Notes: generated by a model not told the origin, from the letters alone. Shown: positions 37,073 to 48,550, counted from the stretch's first letter. The stretch is DNA of 64,000 bases from Thermogutta terrifontis (GCF_002277955.1 NZ_CP018477.1:4485206-4549205); one strand, 5' to 3'. A program made the numbers and translations.

Positions 37073-38425
37073 ATGATGCTTCCGTGGAGACAAATGGCGG
37101 TTCCTCGCTCAGCGTACACAGCTCGGGTTGTTGGAAGGCTTTTGGGCCTGGTTTTTCTCCTACCATTTATCGGGGCGGTGATTGGCGTGCTGCCCGATCG
37201 TGTTGCGCGCGGGGAAGACTGGCCCCAGTTCCATGGGCCCAATCGTGATAACATCTGCACAGAAACGGGGCTTCTTCAGGAATGGCCGGAAGGCGGCCCC
37301 AAACTCCTCTGGACGCTTGAGGGCCTTGGCCGCGGTTATTCAACGGTTTCAATCTCCCAAGGGCGTCTGTACACGATGGGGGATCGGCCTGCGGAAGGTG
37401 GTGAGGCCCAATTTGTTCTGGCCTACGACCTGGCCACCCGCAAGGAACTCTGGGCGACGCGGATTGGACCGCCTCACCGCGATGGGGGCCCACGCTGCAC
37501 GCCCACCGTGGATGGCGATCGGGTTTACGCCATCGGCACGGACGGGGACCTGGTGTGTCTTGATGCGGCCACCGGCCGAATCGTGTGGAGGAAGAACTTC
37601 GGGCGGGATTTCGGCGGCAAAATGATGTCCGTCTGGCGATACAGCGAGTCACCCCTGGTGGATGGGGAAAAACTGGTGTGCACCCCCGGCGGAAAAGACG
37701 CCCTCCTTGTGGCGCTGGACAAGAAAACGGGGGAAACGATCTGGCGTTGTCAGCCCGGGGATTTGGGACCACGCGGAGCGGACGGAGCGGGGTACGCTTC
37801 GATCATGCCGGCCGAGATTCATGGCGTTCGTCAGTACATTACCCTGGTGGGCAGGGGAGCCGTTGGTGTCGATGCTGCGACCGGCAAGCTCCTGTGGAAT
37901 TACAACCGTATCGCCAACAACGTGGCGAACATCTCCAATCCCGTTATCCGTGGCGAATACGTTTTCGTCAGCACGGCCTACCGCACCGGGTGTGCCCTGC
38001 TGCGCATCAAACGGGATGGAGAGAACTGGTCGGCGGAGGAAGTCTATTTCCATGATGCCAATACATTTTCCAACCATCATGGCGGCATGGTGCTTGTTGG
38101 GGATTACCTGTACGCCGGGGATGGCCAGAATCGCGGAGCCCCCATCTGCATCGAGTTTCTCACCGGGAAAGTGATGTGGAAGGAACAGCCGGTGGACCGC
38201 GGATCGGCGGCCGTCCTCTACGCCGACAACCGACTCTATTTCCGCTATGAAGCCGGCACGGTCGCGCTCATTGCTCCGGATCCCAAAGGATTCCGGCTCA
38301 TCAGCCAGTTCCGCCCGGCCGTCGTGGACGGTCCAGCCTGGCCGCATCCCGTCATCTGCGATGGGAAACTCTATCTGCGGGCTCACAACGTCCTCATGTG
38401 CTACGATGTCAAGAATAAGCCCTGA
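37073..38425 (+). CDS. secreted PQQ-like beta-propeller protein
   Basis: 450 residues with an N-terminal signal segment (VVGRLLGLVFLLPFIGAVIGVLPDRVARGED). The start of the mature part, DWPQFHGPNRDN, is typical of the planctomycete BamB-like/PQQ-repeat family. Repeats of the seven/eight-bladed type appear through the protein: VLAYDLATRKELWATRIG, LVCLDAATGRIVWRKNFG, LVALDKKTGETIWRC, GVDAATGKLLWNYNR. They usually serve as binding scaffolds, not enzymes, so true PQQ binding is unproven. A GAGGAG box precedes two tandem ATGs. It is followed by a substrate-binding lipoprotein gene. Confidence 0.88.
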   Translation: MMLPWRQMAVPRSAYTARVVGRLLGLVFLLPFIGAVIGVLPDRVARGEDWPQFHGPNRDNICTETGLLQEWPEGGPKLLWTLEGLGRGYSTVSISQGRLYTMGDRPAEGGEAQFVLAYDLATRKELWATRIGPPHRDGGPRCTPTVDGDRVYAIGTDGDLVCLDAATGRIVWRKNFGRDFGGKMMSVWRYSESPLVDGEKLVCTPGGKDALLVALDKKTGETIWRCQPGDLGPRGADGAGYASIMPAEIHGVRQYITLVGRGAVGVDAATGKLLWNYNRIANNVANISNPVIRGEYVFVSTAYRTGCALLRIKRDGENWSAEEVYFHDANTFSNHHGGMVLVGDYLYAGDGQNRGAPICIEFLTGKVMWKEQPVDRGSAAVLYADNRLYFRYEAGTVALIAPDPKGFRLISQFRPAVVDGPAWPHPVICDGKLYLRAHNVLMCYDVKNKP

Positions 38426-38542
38426 CCCCATCAAGCGAGGTGTTTTCGACACGCCAGCTCGGCGATGCGTCATCACTTCCACGGATGTAACGAGAAAGGT
38501 ACCTGATTCACCCAGCAAAGACCAGGCAATTTCCCTCATCTG

Positions 38543-39529
38543 ATGGCGCGAGAATATTGGTTGCGTTGGATGGTGTTTTTCGTGCTGATGGGCGCGCTCG
38601 CCGGTGGGTGCGGCTTGCCAACGCCAGAGCGCGATAATGCCTTCCAGTCTGCGCCCGCAGGAGATTCGAGCAACTCGCCTCTGCCGCCGGGGCAGATTCG
38701 CCGGATCGTCTCCATGGCCCCGAGCATTACCGAAACACTCTTTGCCCTGGGATGCGGGGATCGGGTGGTGGCCGTTACCGATTTCTGCGAATATCCTCCC
38801 GAAGTCCGCAACTTGCCCCGGGTGGGCGGATACGTCAACCCGAATCTGGAGGCCGTGCTGCGACTGAGGCCCGATCTGGTCGTCGCACCGGCAGGCGCCG
38901 AAGACCTGCCCGCCAAACTCAAAGCCATGGGGCTCCCTGTGCTTACCGTGGACCACCGCTCGATTGAGGGTGTGTTTGATTCGCTGTCGATTCTGGGCAA
39001 AGCTCTGGGGGTGGAACGGCGCGCCGAAGAACTGAGCGCGACCTGGCGAAAGCGATTGGACACAATTGCCCAGCGATGTCGTGGTCAGCCACGGCCGCGG
39101 GTTTTGGTCGTGGTGGATCGACCGCTGGAAACCGGTCGGCTCCAGAATCTGTGTGCGGCTGGATCAGATGGGTTTCTCAATAGACTCGTGGAACTGGCCG
39201 GTGGCGAGAACGTTCTCGGGGACTCCGCCGTTGCTTTCCCCATCATTTCGGCAGAAACCGTCCTGCGGCTCAATCCGGATGTGATTATCGAGATCCAGGC
39301 GGGAAGAGAGATCTCGTCTGAGCGTCACTCGGAATGGTTGGCCGCCTGGCAGGAGGTGAAAGAAGTGTCCGCCGTGCAAAATGGACGCGTTTATCTTTTG
39401 GGGAAGGATGTCCCTGTGGTCCCCGGCCCGCGGATGCTCGATCTGGCAGAATCCCTCGGGCGGTGCATCCACCCGGAGCTGTTTGACGCTTCTGGCCCCT
39501 CCCGCTCAGTGACCTCCGGGGAGAAGTAA
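38543..39529 (+). CDS. ABC transporter substrate-binding lipoprotein (BtuF/FepB type)
   Basis: 328 residues with a lipobox (LMGALAGGC). It has the helical-backbone binding-protein pattern: RIVSMAPSITETLFALGCGDRVVAVTDFCEYPPEV, then DLVVAPAGAEDLPAKLKAMGLPVLTVD and a C-terminal half with VVDRPLETGRLQNLCAAGSDGFLNRLVELAGGENV and NPDVIIEIQAG. The family binds vitamin B12, heme or ferric siderophores for uptake. The ligand cannot be fixed here; B12 is attractive because a B12-binding-type radical SAM enzyme occurs at 51.9 kb, but that link is speculative. No permease or ATPase gene is adjacent. Confidence 0.85.
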   Translation: MAREYWLRWMVFFVLMGALAGGCGLPTPERDNAFQSAPAGDSSNSPLPPGQIRRIVSMAPSITETLFALGCGDRVVAVTDFCEYPPEVRNLPRVGGYVNPNLEAVLRLRPDLVVAPAGAEDLPAKLKAMGLPVLTVDHRSIEGVFDSLSILGKALGVERRAEELSATWRKRLDTIAQRCRGQPRPRVLVVVDRPLETGRLQNLCAAGSDGFLNRLVELAGGENVLGDSAVAFPIISAETVLRLNPDVIIEIQAGREISSERHSEWLAAWQEVKEVSAVQNGRVYLLGKDVPVVPGPRMLDLAESLGRCIHPELFDASGPSRSVTSGEK

Positions 39530-39754
39530 TGGCTCGCCCTGCTCGATCGCCAACGGCCGGTGGCCGGTCGCTGTTCCTTGGAAGGCGATTTTCACAGGGG
39601 TAAAATAAAGGCCAACAAGCGAACGGCGATTGGGACGTGTTTTCTCGTCCCAGAAAGGAGCCATTCGTGGAAGGCGCCATGGGAGGGAACCTATCGGCAG
39701 CTCGTCTGTCAGGTGGTCGATCTCAATTGATTCGGGTTGAGAGAGGACGGACCC

Positions 39755-39988
39755 ATGAGCGAGATCTCCAATTCCTATGTGGCGCGGATCGGCGAAACCG
39801 CGGGTTTGGTTTGGCACGCTTTGCATGCCAACGGGCCGCTCAACCTCAGCCAGCTTGTCAAGAAGCTGGAACGGCCACGCGACGAGGTCATGCAGGCCAT
39901 TGGCTGGCTTGCTCGAGAGGATAAACTCGTCTTCATGGACCGTGGTCGTGCCCGGCTGGTGGCACTGAAAGAGCAGGCCGGCGCCTGA
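39755..39988 (+). CDS. winged-helix domain protein (DUF2582-like)
   Basis: 77 residues. SNSYVARIGETAGLVWHALHANGPLNLSQLVKKLERPRDEVMQAIGWLAREDKLVFMDRGRARLVAL fits a single winged helix-turn-helix domain of the DUF2582 type, found as stand-alone proteins in Bacteroidetes and planctomycetes. DNA binding is assumed, not shown. ATG 39755 is chosen because a GAGAGAGGA box lies just upstream; 6 extra codons are possible from 39737. Confidence 0.75.
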   Translation: MSEISNSYVARIGETAGLVWHALHANGPLNLSQLVKKLERPRDEVMQAIGWLAREDKLVFMDRGRARLVALKEQAGA

Positions 39989-40007
39989 TGGCTTGCAGCT
40001 TGTTGGC

Positions 40008-40847
40008 TCAAAACTCGAAGATTTTCCGCACGTCTTCGATGACGCCTTCCTTGGTCATGAGACGTCCTGGCTCATCCGGCTTATCGAACACGAGCCATTG
40101 CTTCTTTGCCTTAATCGGCATCTCAATGCAGTAGGGTTTGCACCGTGGAATGGCTTCGATGGCTTTTTTCGCCCCCTCGTACAGGGCTCGGCGTGTCTGG
40201 TCAAACGGATAAAGCACGGCGCTTTCACGGGCCAGCCCTTTTTTGACAGCGACCGTCACAACTTCTGGCCCAAAGAAGGTTCTCGCTTCCCGGCAGGTGG
40301 CCTCGTCGCCGGTCACCATGATCGTGGGGACACCGAAGGCTCCGGCGTAAAGAGCCACCTGCGCAAGTTCCCCCGATTCCACCCCGTTGTACCAGTAACG
40401 GTTCTCGTTTCGAGATGATTGCGTGTGGCAGAGCACGCCATCCGGCGTCCCCATCATGGCATGAGCACCCAGTTGGACCAACCCCGCGAAGGTTTCGTCG
40501 AGCTCGGGCATCACGCTGGGCCGGGGCAAACCCGTGATGTACTTGGCCCCAGGCACCATCAGGTGCGGCACAAAGGCCTGGCTGCCGTGACCATCCAGAA
40601 TCACGATTTCCGTGGCCCCGGCATCGCGGAGTCCCCGTACCACTGCCGCAATATCGCCCATCAGATATTCCTTCGCCTGTTCATTGAGGGGACCGGCCTC
40701 GCGGGTTTGAGCAAACTTGTAAACGCCACTGGCGCCCTCCAAATCGGTGACGATGTAGATTTTCAAACCTTGCCCATGAACTCCAATCGGCCAGGTGAAA
40801 AGCGAGGCAATCAACCAACCCACACTCAGCAAGCTTTTCCACCGCAT
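40008..40847 (-). CDS. exported M55 family metallopeptidase (DppA-like)
   Basis: 279 residues with a signal peptide (WKSLLSVGWLIASLFTWPIGVHGQ). The M55/DppA signature begins KIYIVTDLEGASGV, with the zinc-binding Asp-Glu pair; ILDGHGSQAF and MGTPDGVLCHTQSS carry further metal and active-site residues. Members cleave D-amino-acid dipeptides or related substrates; with the signal peptide it could act on peptidoglycan fragments in the periplasm. An AAGGAG box supports the ATG at 40847. It converges with the winged-helix gene. Confidence 0.88.
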   Translation of the reverse strand: MRWKSLLSVGWLIASLFTWPIGVHGQGLKIYIVTDLEGASGVYKFAQTREAGPLNEQAKEYLMGDIAAVVRGLRDAGATEIVILDGHGSQAFVPHLMVPGAKYITGLPRPSVMPELDETFAGLVQLGAHAMMGTPDGVLCHTQSSRNENRYWYNGVESGELAQVALYAGAFGVPTIMVTGDEATCREARTFFGPEVVTVAVKKGLARESAVLYPFDQTRRALYEGAKKAIEAIPRCKPYCIEMPIKAKKQWLVFDKPDEPGRLMTKEGVIEDVRKIFEF

Positions 40848-41097
40848 AACCGCAACTCCTTCTCTTCCTGGTCCTGCAGGTCGCACCACTCTCACGAAGG
40901 TGTGGCGGACATTTTAGGCAAAACGCGCCTCATGGACAACAACGCGGGCAACCCCACGAAGCTGTCCGCAAGCAATCTGGAATCCCGGATGCAGGGCGTG
41001 CCATTCGGGATGGGCGCCTGTTGAAACTGATTAACGGGAAACCACTTCCGGAAGCGGCCTTTTGTCGGACCGTCTCGGATCGCTCCCCACCACCGGC

Positions 41098-43197
41098 TCA
41101 GCGTTGTGCTTTGGGGACGAGCACACTTCGGCTGACAATCGCATCGCGGATCGCTGTTTCACCCACCAGGGGCGGCTCACATTGGCTGCCATGGCACAGG
41201 TAGAGAGTGGCCTGACCGTCGATCGGCTTCCGGTCGCGGAATATCCGCTCGTGCAATGGCCCAGCGGCGTGCTGATCTGGTCCGTCCATTGCGGTAACAC
41301 ACGCGGGAATGTAGCGACGAAAATATTCGCGGAGAAAATCAGGCCATTCGCGCGAGTGCTCGGCAGTTTCTGGCAGACAAAACACCCAGCTCGTCCAGCC
41401 GCTGGTCAGCGTCTGGAGACAGAGCAGTGCGTGTCCCACACCCATCGGGGCCCGCTGCATCCAGCCCGATAAACCGGCCAGCGCCTGTTCGGCATCCTCC
41501 AGGAAGCGTGTTTCTCCCAGCAGGTGCCCCAGGCGGAGGAGGAGCTCCACGGTCAACGCGCTTCCGCTTGGTGTGGGATTGTCGAAATAGTCCAGTTGCC
41601 GACAGAGGAGATGAGGATGATCTTGCGCGGTCATAAAGAACGCCCCGCTCTGCGGATCGCGAAATTGTTCGAGAATGTATTCCACCAGACGATAGGCGTG
41701 TTCGAGGTACTGCGGATTCGCCGTGGTTTCATAGCCACTCACCAGGGCCACGCCCAGCGCTGCATGATCGTCCAGCACAGCGGGGCCCTGGAGTTCGCCA
41801 TCACACCAGGAATGGCAAAGTTGGCTGTTGATCCAAAACGTGGCCAGCAGGAAATCAAGTGTCTCCTGGGCGGCCTCAATGTAACGTGATTCCCCCAGTG
41901 CACGCCCAGCCCAGAAGAGCGTGTCCACAGCGAATGCATTCCAATTGAGGAGGATCTTCTCATCCCGGGCGGGGCGCACTCGGCGGTTACGTGCCTGGAA
42001 AAGGATCTGGCGGCACACCGCAAGTTCCTTCTCGATGCTTTCTCGCTCTTGGGCGGTGAGTTGTTCCAGGCGATCCTGGGAAGAAATCAGATTCGGAATG
42101 TTGCGACCCTCGAAATTACCCTGCCGACGGATATCGTAGTACTCGACGAAAAGGTCTGCACGATTGCCAAGGATTTCCTGAATCTCCTGGTAATCCCAAA
42201 GGTAAAACTTGCCTTCTTCGCCCTCGCTATCGGCATCCTCAGACGAATAAAAGCCGCCGCCCGGTCGAGCCATGTCGCGGAGGAGATAATCGAGCGTTCG
42301 TCGGGTGACATCTTCATAGAGCGGGCGTTCCGTCAGGCGAAAGGCGTCAAGATATGCCCGGGCGAGAAGCGCGTTGTCGTAGAGCATCTTTTCAAAGTGC
42401 GGCACCAGCCATTGGGCATCGGTAGAATAGCGGTGGAACCCTCCGCCAATATGGTCGTGAATGCCCCCTGCGGCCATGGAATCGAGCGTCTTGAGCGCCA
42501 TGAAGAGGGCAACCTGCGAGGATGTCGTGGCATACCGCAGCAGGAGAAATCGCAGCAAAGAGGGATGGGGAAACTTGGGCGCTGCTCCGAAACCACCCCA
42601 ACGGCTGTCGAATCCGTGGGCCAGCGCACGTTCCGCGAGTTCGGCCGTGCTACTGTCGGGCCTGTCGGCCTTGCCCGCCAGCGTCCCTGAGACATCCGAA
42701 ACCAGGATTGTTAGCTTGTCCGCCTGCCCCAGTACCTCCTCGCGGCGGTTCTGCCAGGCTTCGACGACAGCGCGGAGGACATCCAGAAAGCCGGGCATTC
42801 CTCCCCGAGCCCTGGGCGGAAAATACGTCCCTCCGTAAAACGGCTGGAGATCGGGAGTGAGGAAAACCGTGAGCGGCCAGCCCCCGCGACCCGTGAGAAG
42901 CTGAACGGCTTCCATGTACTGGGCATCCACAGCGGGGTGTTCCTCGCGGTCCACCTTGATGGAAACAAAATGCCTGTTGAGAAAGTCTGCGACTTCAGGG
43001 TCGTTGAAACTTTCTCGCTCCATTACGTGGCACCAGTGGCAGGCAGAATAGCCGATGGAGAGGAAAATGGGGCGGTCGAGCTCTTTGGCCTTTCGAAAGG
43101 CCTCCTCACCCCACGGATACCAGTCCACAGGATTTTCAGCGTGCTGTCGAAGATAAGGACTTTTCGACGAAATAAGACGATTGGGCATGGGTTTCAT
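41098..43197 (-). CDS. thioredoxin-domain protein (DUF255, YyaL/SSP411-like)
   Basis: About 699 residues. The N-terminal thioredoxin-like domain reads [28 protein letters not shown] and has the redox motif CHWCH in [29 protein letters not shown] large (alpha/alpha)6 toroid follows, with [54 protein letters not shown] and [19 protein letters not shown]. Function in bacteria is unknown. No clear signal peptide and no strong ribosome-binding site; ATG 43188 is an alternative start. Confidence 0.9.
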   Translation of the reverse strand: MKPMPNRLISSKSPYLRQHAENPVDWYPWGEEAFRKAKELDRPIFLSIGYSACHWCHVMERESFNDPEVADFLNRHFVSIKVDREEHPAVDAQYMEAVQLLTGRGGWPLTVFLTPDLQPFYGGTYFPPRARGGMPGFLDVLRAVVEAWQNRREEVLGQADKLTILVSDVSGTLAGKADRPDSSTAELAERALAHGFDSRWGGFGAAPKFPHPSLLRFLLLRYATTSSQVALFMALKTLDSMAAGGIHDHIGGGFHRYSTDAQWLVPHFEKMLYDNALLARAYLDAFRLTERPLYEDVTRRTLDYLLRDMARPGGGFYSSEDADSEGEEGKFYLWDYQEIQEILGNRADLFVEYYDIRRQGNFEGRNIPNLISSQDRLEQLTAQERESIEKELAVCRQILFQARNRRVRPARDEKILLNWNAFAVDTLFWAGRALGESRYIEAAQETLDFLLATFWINSQLCHSWCDGELQGPAVLDDHAALGVALVSGYETTANPQYLEHAYRLVEYILEQFRDPQSGAFFMTAQDHPHLLCRQLDYFDNPTPSGSALTVELLLRLGHLLGETRFLEDAEQALAGLSGWMQRAPMGVGHALLCLQTLTSGWTSWVFCLPETAEHSREWPDFLREYFRRYIPACVTAMDGPDQHAAGPLHERIFRDRKPIDGQATLYLCHGSQCEPPLVGETAIRDAIVSRSVLVPKAQR

Positions 43198-43510
43198 CAA
43201 AAAGAAAACAGTAGGCTTTTGTCGGGCCCTGATATTCTCACGCAAGCTGGAGAAAAGCCGCGAATTGGTCTCGCAAGCCGCACCCGATGGCCCAAACAAT
43301 TGCCTCAGCAGTTCTTTACCAGTGCGTTTCCTTTTCCGGGTGATCCATCACCGGCCAAATTCGTTTTATCCTATGGCAGAACACTGCGTTGGGCAATGCT
43401 TGCAATCAGGTCAAGCCTACCGACCTCGCCCCCGGACCACCTGCCGGACATTCTTGACCGACAGGGCGTCTACTCCCCCATCACAACGCTTCGCCAGCGG
43501 GTTGCTTCAA
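43198..43510. other. spacer without identified features
   Basis: A 313-bp stretch between two minus-strand genes. I see no gene in it. The left edge of a duplicated 240-bp segment starts near 43478. Confidence 0.4.
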
Positions 43511-43715
43511 CTATTTGCTTGGGGGAATCACTCCAACGGGGCCTTGTGGGCTGCCCCAGCGGACGTGCGGTCCGTCCACAACCGTGGGCTTTTCATGGCC
43601 TACCACGCGGGAACCGTCAACAAGAATCGGCCATCGGGCGTCTGTCCCTTCCGGAAACTCCTCCTTGAAATGACACCCGACGATCTCGCCTTCTCGAAGA
43701 AGGGCCTGGAATTGA
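43478..43715 (-). repeat. left copy of a ~240-bp direct repeat
   Basis: The 3' end of the truncated beta-helix gene. It matches 48300-48550 in the same orientation, for example the encoded EIVGCHFKEEFP and EKPTVVDGPHVRWGSP segments and the stop region VIPPSK. Confidence 0.8.
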
Positions 43716-44860
43716 CCAGCCGGCAATTCGGCAAAGCGGTGGATGAACTCGCAATCAACGAAGCGAAAACCTCCACCCGAGCACCAAATACTGCGGCGCT
43801 GGTTCGCGCGAAAAACGCAGGATTCAAACGTGACGTTTTTCAAGTTGCCGTTCATTTCCGCCAGGAAACCACCGTAAGGACCTTGGCCCTGCCAGGGTTT
43901 ATCTTCGAAAGTGCAACGAATCCACCGCGTGGCCAAGGCCGGATCGTCCGAACCAAAAGCGTGCACGCTGCTGCCGTGAAACGTGCAGTCCTCGAAGACT
44001 AGTCCGGGCTTGGCATTCCATGCACTCCAATTGGTCACACCCCAGAACAAACAGCGGACAAAGCGGCTGTATCCGCCGTCGCCGGAGTCGGCCACCATGC
44101 CGCAACCCGCATTGTTGACAAACTCGCAGTCCTCGAAATAGCCGTCGCGACAGATGGACTCCTCCGCCTCGATGTCGAGTCCCGCACCGGGGGCAGAGAC
44201 AAACGGCTTGCCGTTGTTTTCGGCCTTTCCCGTGTGATTGAACTTGCACCGCCGAGCGGTCAGCCCTCGCCCGCCGATCCATGAAAGTCCCTGTCGCCCG
44301 TTGTACTCGAACACGCAGTCCGTGAGAGTATGCGGCGACGCCGGGTCCTGCTCCTTCAGGCCGTACCAGCCGATCATGATTCCATCCAGCGCATGGTGAT
44401 GACTATGCACGCGCTCGATAGTGGCGTTTTTATTATTCTGAAGAAAGATTCCGCACGCAGGCAACTGTCGGCCCGTGTCGCCGAATTGTCCGCCAATGAT
44501 TAGTTCGCCGAGGTTGCCGTCCAGTTCCAGGTCCTGGATGATGACGTTGTCGCACTCGACGATGTGCAGCATAAATCCCACGCTGGCCGCGTACTTGGGA
44601 TCGACGAACGGCATTTTGGTTGGCTGATAGGGTTCGCCGTTATCTTTATCGAAGGACCCGAACCGCAAGCCCGGCGCTAACCGCAGCGTCGCCCGATTGC
44701 CTTCGATGCGCAGGTACTTCAGCCCCTTAACGGTGAAGATCTTGGCCGGGCGATAGTATGGATATTCGCCCGGGACATGTTCCTGCTTGCCCACCCGATA
44801 GGTGCCGGGCGGAATGACGAGCGTTCCGCCGCCGGATCGGGCGTGGTTCGATTGGCGCAA
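43511..44860 (-). pseudogene. beta-helix protein gene, 5'-truncated
   Basis: 449 codons from a TTG, with an in-frame TAG about 27 bases upstream and no signal peptide. The first recognisable residues, ARSGGGTLVIPPGTYRVGK, normally follow a signal peptide and about 50 residues of an AALQAALDAA-type helix in such proteins, so the 5' end appears lost. The beta-helix part contains FMLHIVECDNVIIQDLELDG, CGIFLQNNKNATIERVHSHHHALDGIMIGWYG and GYFEDCEFVNNAGCGMVAD. It may still be translated from an alternative start, but export would fail. Its 3' end is duplicated at 48.3 kb. Confidence 0.65.
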
Positions 44861-45023
44861 AAGAAAATCCCGACAACGCCCGTCATGCTAACAGCGTTGT
44901 GGTGCGTTGCCGGGATCGCTGACGCCGATTTTTCAAAAGGTCCAGCCTCGACTCTGCCAAGAAACCGTTGAACGGCGTCGGCAATCAACAATCGTCAACA
45001 GTGCTTGGCACTGTCGCGGAATA

Positions 45024-47902
45024 TCATGGAGTACTTAATTGATTGAAGAAATAGTCGACTGCGGCGATCTTCTGCCTTGCAAGGTCTGAATACTTTGCGG
45101 GGTCACAAAATCCCGGATCTTCAATTATGCCGTCGCCATCGCTATCGTAAGGATCGAATTTCTGGACATCGAATGCATACCCTGCATCGAACAGCTTTTT
45201 CGCATACCCCAATGCTGCCGCCCAACATGATGCCCAATCCCGGTCTGGTAATATTGCACCAATGCCGTGAACGTAGTCTACAAGGTTGCCAGGTTCGTTA
45301 TAATTAAACAGGGTGTTGATGTTGGACTGCTGTGTAAGATACATAAAATACTCCGCGAAGTTGCGCCCGCTATTATCTGGGGCGGGAATTCCCTGAAGAG
45401 ATGGATCAAGCCACAGATACGCAATGGACCAAACAGTGGCCATTTCATAAAACAGTGGGTCCCACCCGAGATTGCTATCATAAAATTCAATTGTGCCATT
45501 TGAACCGGTAAAGATTGCGAAGTACGGATCGTAACCCTTTCGAATGAAATTCAACGAGCTACCATTCTGGAGCTTTAGTAGCGCGGTGTTGTTAGTGCGT
45601 TCGTGTAGCTTCGCCAGTCCGCGATCGACTATGCTAACCGTCAATTCATTCCATTGGCCGTCATCGTCATAAAAATTAATGGTCGCGTCGACGTCAGCGA
45701 GATTTGAGACCAGATCCAGGTTTTGAGGAGACGAGTAGACGCCATTGTACAAGAGGAACCGATCCGCCCCCGCACCACCCGCGAGGGTATCGACGTCGTC
45801 ATCTACACCACCGAACAACCCATCATTCCCGGCTCCGCTGTTGAGAGTGTCAGCACCGGCTTCGCCATAGAGGTTGTCGTTCCCGTCCCCGCCGTACAGG
45901 TTGTCGTTCCCGTCCCCGCCGCTCAGGGTGTCGTTCCCGGCATCGCCAAAGAGCGCGTCGTCATCGGTGCCGCCGTTCAGCACGTCGTCGCCGGCGTCGC
46001 CGTGAAGCGTGTCATTTCCGGCATCGCCAAAGAGTTGGTCTGCACCATCGCTGCCGTACAGCGAGTCGTCGCCTTCATTGCCCTCAAGGTGATCGTCCCC
46101 GGCGTCGCCCCTCAGGAGGTCATCGCCGCGCCCACCCAAAAGCATATCATCGCCATCGGCTCCTTTAAGCACGTCGTCGTAATCGCCGCCGTAGACGATG
46201 TCATCGCCGCCCTGCCCGCGCACCACGTCTTCGCCATTACGTGCGTGCCAGTTTGCGAGCTGCCATGAACCCTTACCTTTGGAGAAAGTCGTACCGACGT
46301 GCAGGCCCAGCGAGCCGTTCCAATCCAATCCGCTGAACGCGATATCGGATTTGTGGTCTGCGTTGAAGTCACCGACGATCGGCGCCTGCCCGAGTAGATG
46401 CGTCCCTTCATCCAAACGGGTGTAACGGGATGTCCAGGATCCATCACGCGTAGAGAACTTGACTGCAATGTCGGGTCCCTGCCGTCCGGGCAAGAGAGGG
46501 TCCAGAAATCCGGGGGCGACAAAGGCGATGTCGGTTACGAGATCCCCGTTGAAGTCCCCGGTGAGGGCGGGACGGCCGGTCAGACTGACCATTTCCTCCA
46601 CCCACAAGCCTTCCCAATTCCCGAACTCCTGATAGGCGGAGTTCCATGCTCCGGTTCCTTTAGAGAACTTGATAGTGAGGTTCATTTCCTCCATGCCGTT
46701 TTGATTTCGGCCGACGAAGACGATATCCGTTTTATGGTCGCCGTTGAAGTCACCGGTAAGAGGAGCATATTGGGCGAGATTTGGGTTGCCGTCCAAGCGG
46801 TTGTAGCGGGATTTCCACGTTCCATCGTAGTTGGCGAACTTGACGGCGATGTCCAATCCGTCCCCGGGAAAATACTGGTTTAACAGATTCCGACCGAGGA
46901 ATGCGATGTCCGTCCTACCATCCCCATTGAAATCGCCGGTTAATGCGTCTTGTTTAGCCAACGCGATGCTTTCGTTGACCCACGCGGCCTCTCCAGCGAA
47001 TTCTTGGTATCGATCGGTCCAGGCACCGTTGCCTTTAGAGAGTTTGACGTCGAGATTCAGCTCGTCATTCCCCTTCCAATTGGTTCCGACCAGGGCGATA
47101 TCCGTTTTGTGATCGCCGTTGAAATCACCCGTCAGAACCCAAAGCCTCGTCCGTTCGAGGGGTCGGTTTCAACTTGCTGCCTCGTCTTCCAGAGTCCGTT
47201 TCGCAGCGAAAAATGGACCACGATGTTCAGGCCGGGCGCGACGGCGTCTTGGGCCACGAAGGCGAGATCATCAGCCCCATCCCCGTTGAAGTCCCCAACG
47301 AGCGGACCGCTGCTTGCGTTAAACACCTGCATGGCATCATTGCCGAGAACATCGTTAACGACCGCATAGTTCCCATTTCCCAGCGAGAACACTGTGGTCG
47401 CAATCAAACCAATACCGTCTATGTAGCGCAATACTAATCCGTCCGTTCTGTGATCCCCGTTGAAATCACCGGTCAGCGGCAAGGTAACGGATGCGTCGAG
47501 GATATCGTCGCCTTCGATGTAATCGTTTGCGGATGTTCCCGTAATGACGTCGTCGCCCGCGCCGCCGAACACATATGCCGGCACAGTGCTTACCCTGTTA
47601 AGGTTGACAACGTCGTCGCCTTCACCCGCGTTGACGACAATGCGGTTGACCTTGTCAAGAGGATAGCATCCCAGCCCATCGATCTTCAGATTGTTATCGA
47701 CCTGACGCACGACGATATTGTCTGACTCGGCCGACCCAAAAATCGCCAGAACACCGCTTCCCGTCAGCATTGCGGAGATACCGGACAGCATCCGGCGATC
47801 CTATAAGCCCTCGAATGAGAGTTGCCTTTTGCTCTTGTGGGAGCCCAGGAGCTTGCTCTTCTTTGAAGCACGCCGCGAAGCACGAGAACCCTTGCGAAAC
47901 AT
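45024..47902 (-). pseudogene. FG-GAP/RTX surface protein gene, broken
   Basis: The original start is the ATG at 47902, preceded by AGGAGGTGCACC. The N-terminus MFRKGSRASRRASKK... ends RQLSFEGL, then an in-frame TAG (47801-47803), then DRRMLSG; in homologous planctomycete exported proteins this reads like LEDRRMLSG, so the stop replaces a Glu codon. After codon 219 of the continuing frame (near 47133) a single-base loss shifts the frame: adding one base would restore GFGFLTGDFNGD. Downstream are FG-GAP/VCBS repeats (LTGDFNGDGRTDIAF), then RTX-type calcium-binding repeats (GGDGNDNLYGGDGND), and a C-terminal domain with an EF-hand-like DPYDSDGDGII. Two separate lesions make this a pseudogene unless one is a sequencing error. 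Confidence 0.85.
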
Positions 47903-48299
47903 GGTGCACCTCCTAGAAGTCATCGAGGCTTTCAGTTCCACGAATAGTATCATCCTGACTTGGTTCGTAGAACCGAGATGAAGAATCCGCGCAGACATCG
48001 TGCCGACACGGAACCAAGTCAATAAATTGATCCGATGTCCCGAGCAAGGCAAAGCACTAACCGCCAGTGGGAAGAATTGCCCCAAGGTACTGCAAGCGAC
48101 GTGCCAGACTGTGAAGCCCAGACGGCCCCTGTACCCTTAGCCTCCCAACCCCGGACAATGCCCACCCCTGGCGCTCGGCAAAAACCCCGGTCAACAAGGA
48201 TCCGAGATTGTCGCCCGATAGTTTACCGCGGATTTTTGCGCTGTCAATCCCCCTCTGTAGATCATATGATTAGGTCCGTCCGAATGGCCCCTCTGCTCA
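47903..48299. other. spacer without identified genes
   Basis: No gene is supported between the start of the broken surface-protein gene and the duplicated gene tail. Confidence 0.4.
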
Positions 48300-48550
48300 G
48301 ATTACAACGTTTCGCCAGCGGGTTGCTTCCGCTATTTGCTTGGGGGAATCACTCCAATACGGCCTCGTGGGCTACCCCAACGGACGTGCGGTCCGTCCAC
48401 AACCGTGGGCTTTTCCCGGCCTACGCGGGACCCGTCGACAAGAATAAGCCAGCGACCGTCTATCGAGTCCGGAAACTCTTCCTTGAAATGACACCCGACG
48501 ATCTCGCCCCCGCGAAGAAGGTGGAAAGGTCGGTGACCGAAGAGAGCCAT
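48300..48550 (-). pseudogene. duplicate tail of the beta-helix gene (right repeat copy)
   Basis: Encodes LREGEIVGCHFKEEFP-like sequence (here LRGGEIVGCHFKEEFPDSIDG) ending GVIPPSK, the same C-terminus as the gene at 43511. Only about 70 codons of homology remain, joined to unrelated sequence at its 5' side. With the copy at 43478-43715 it forms a direct repeat around the broken surface-protein gene. Confidence 0.8.
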
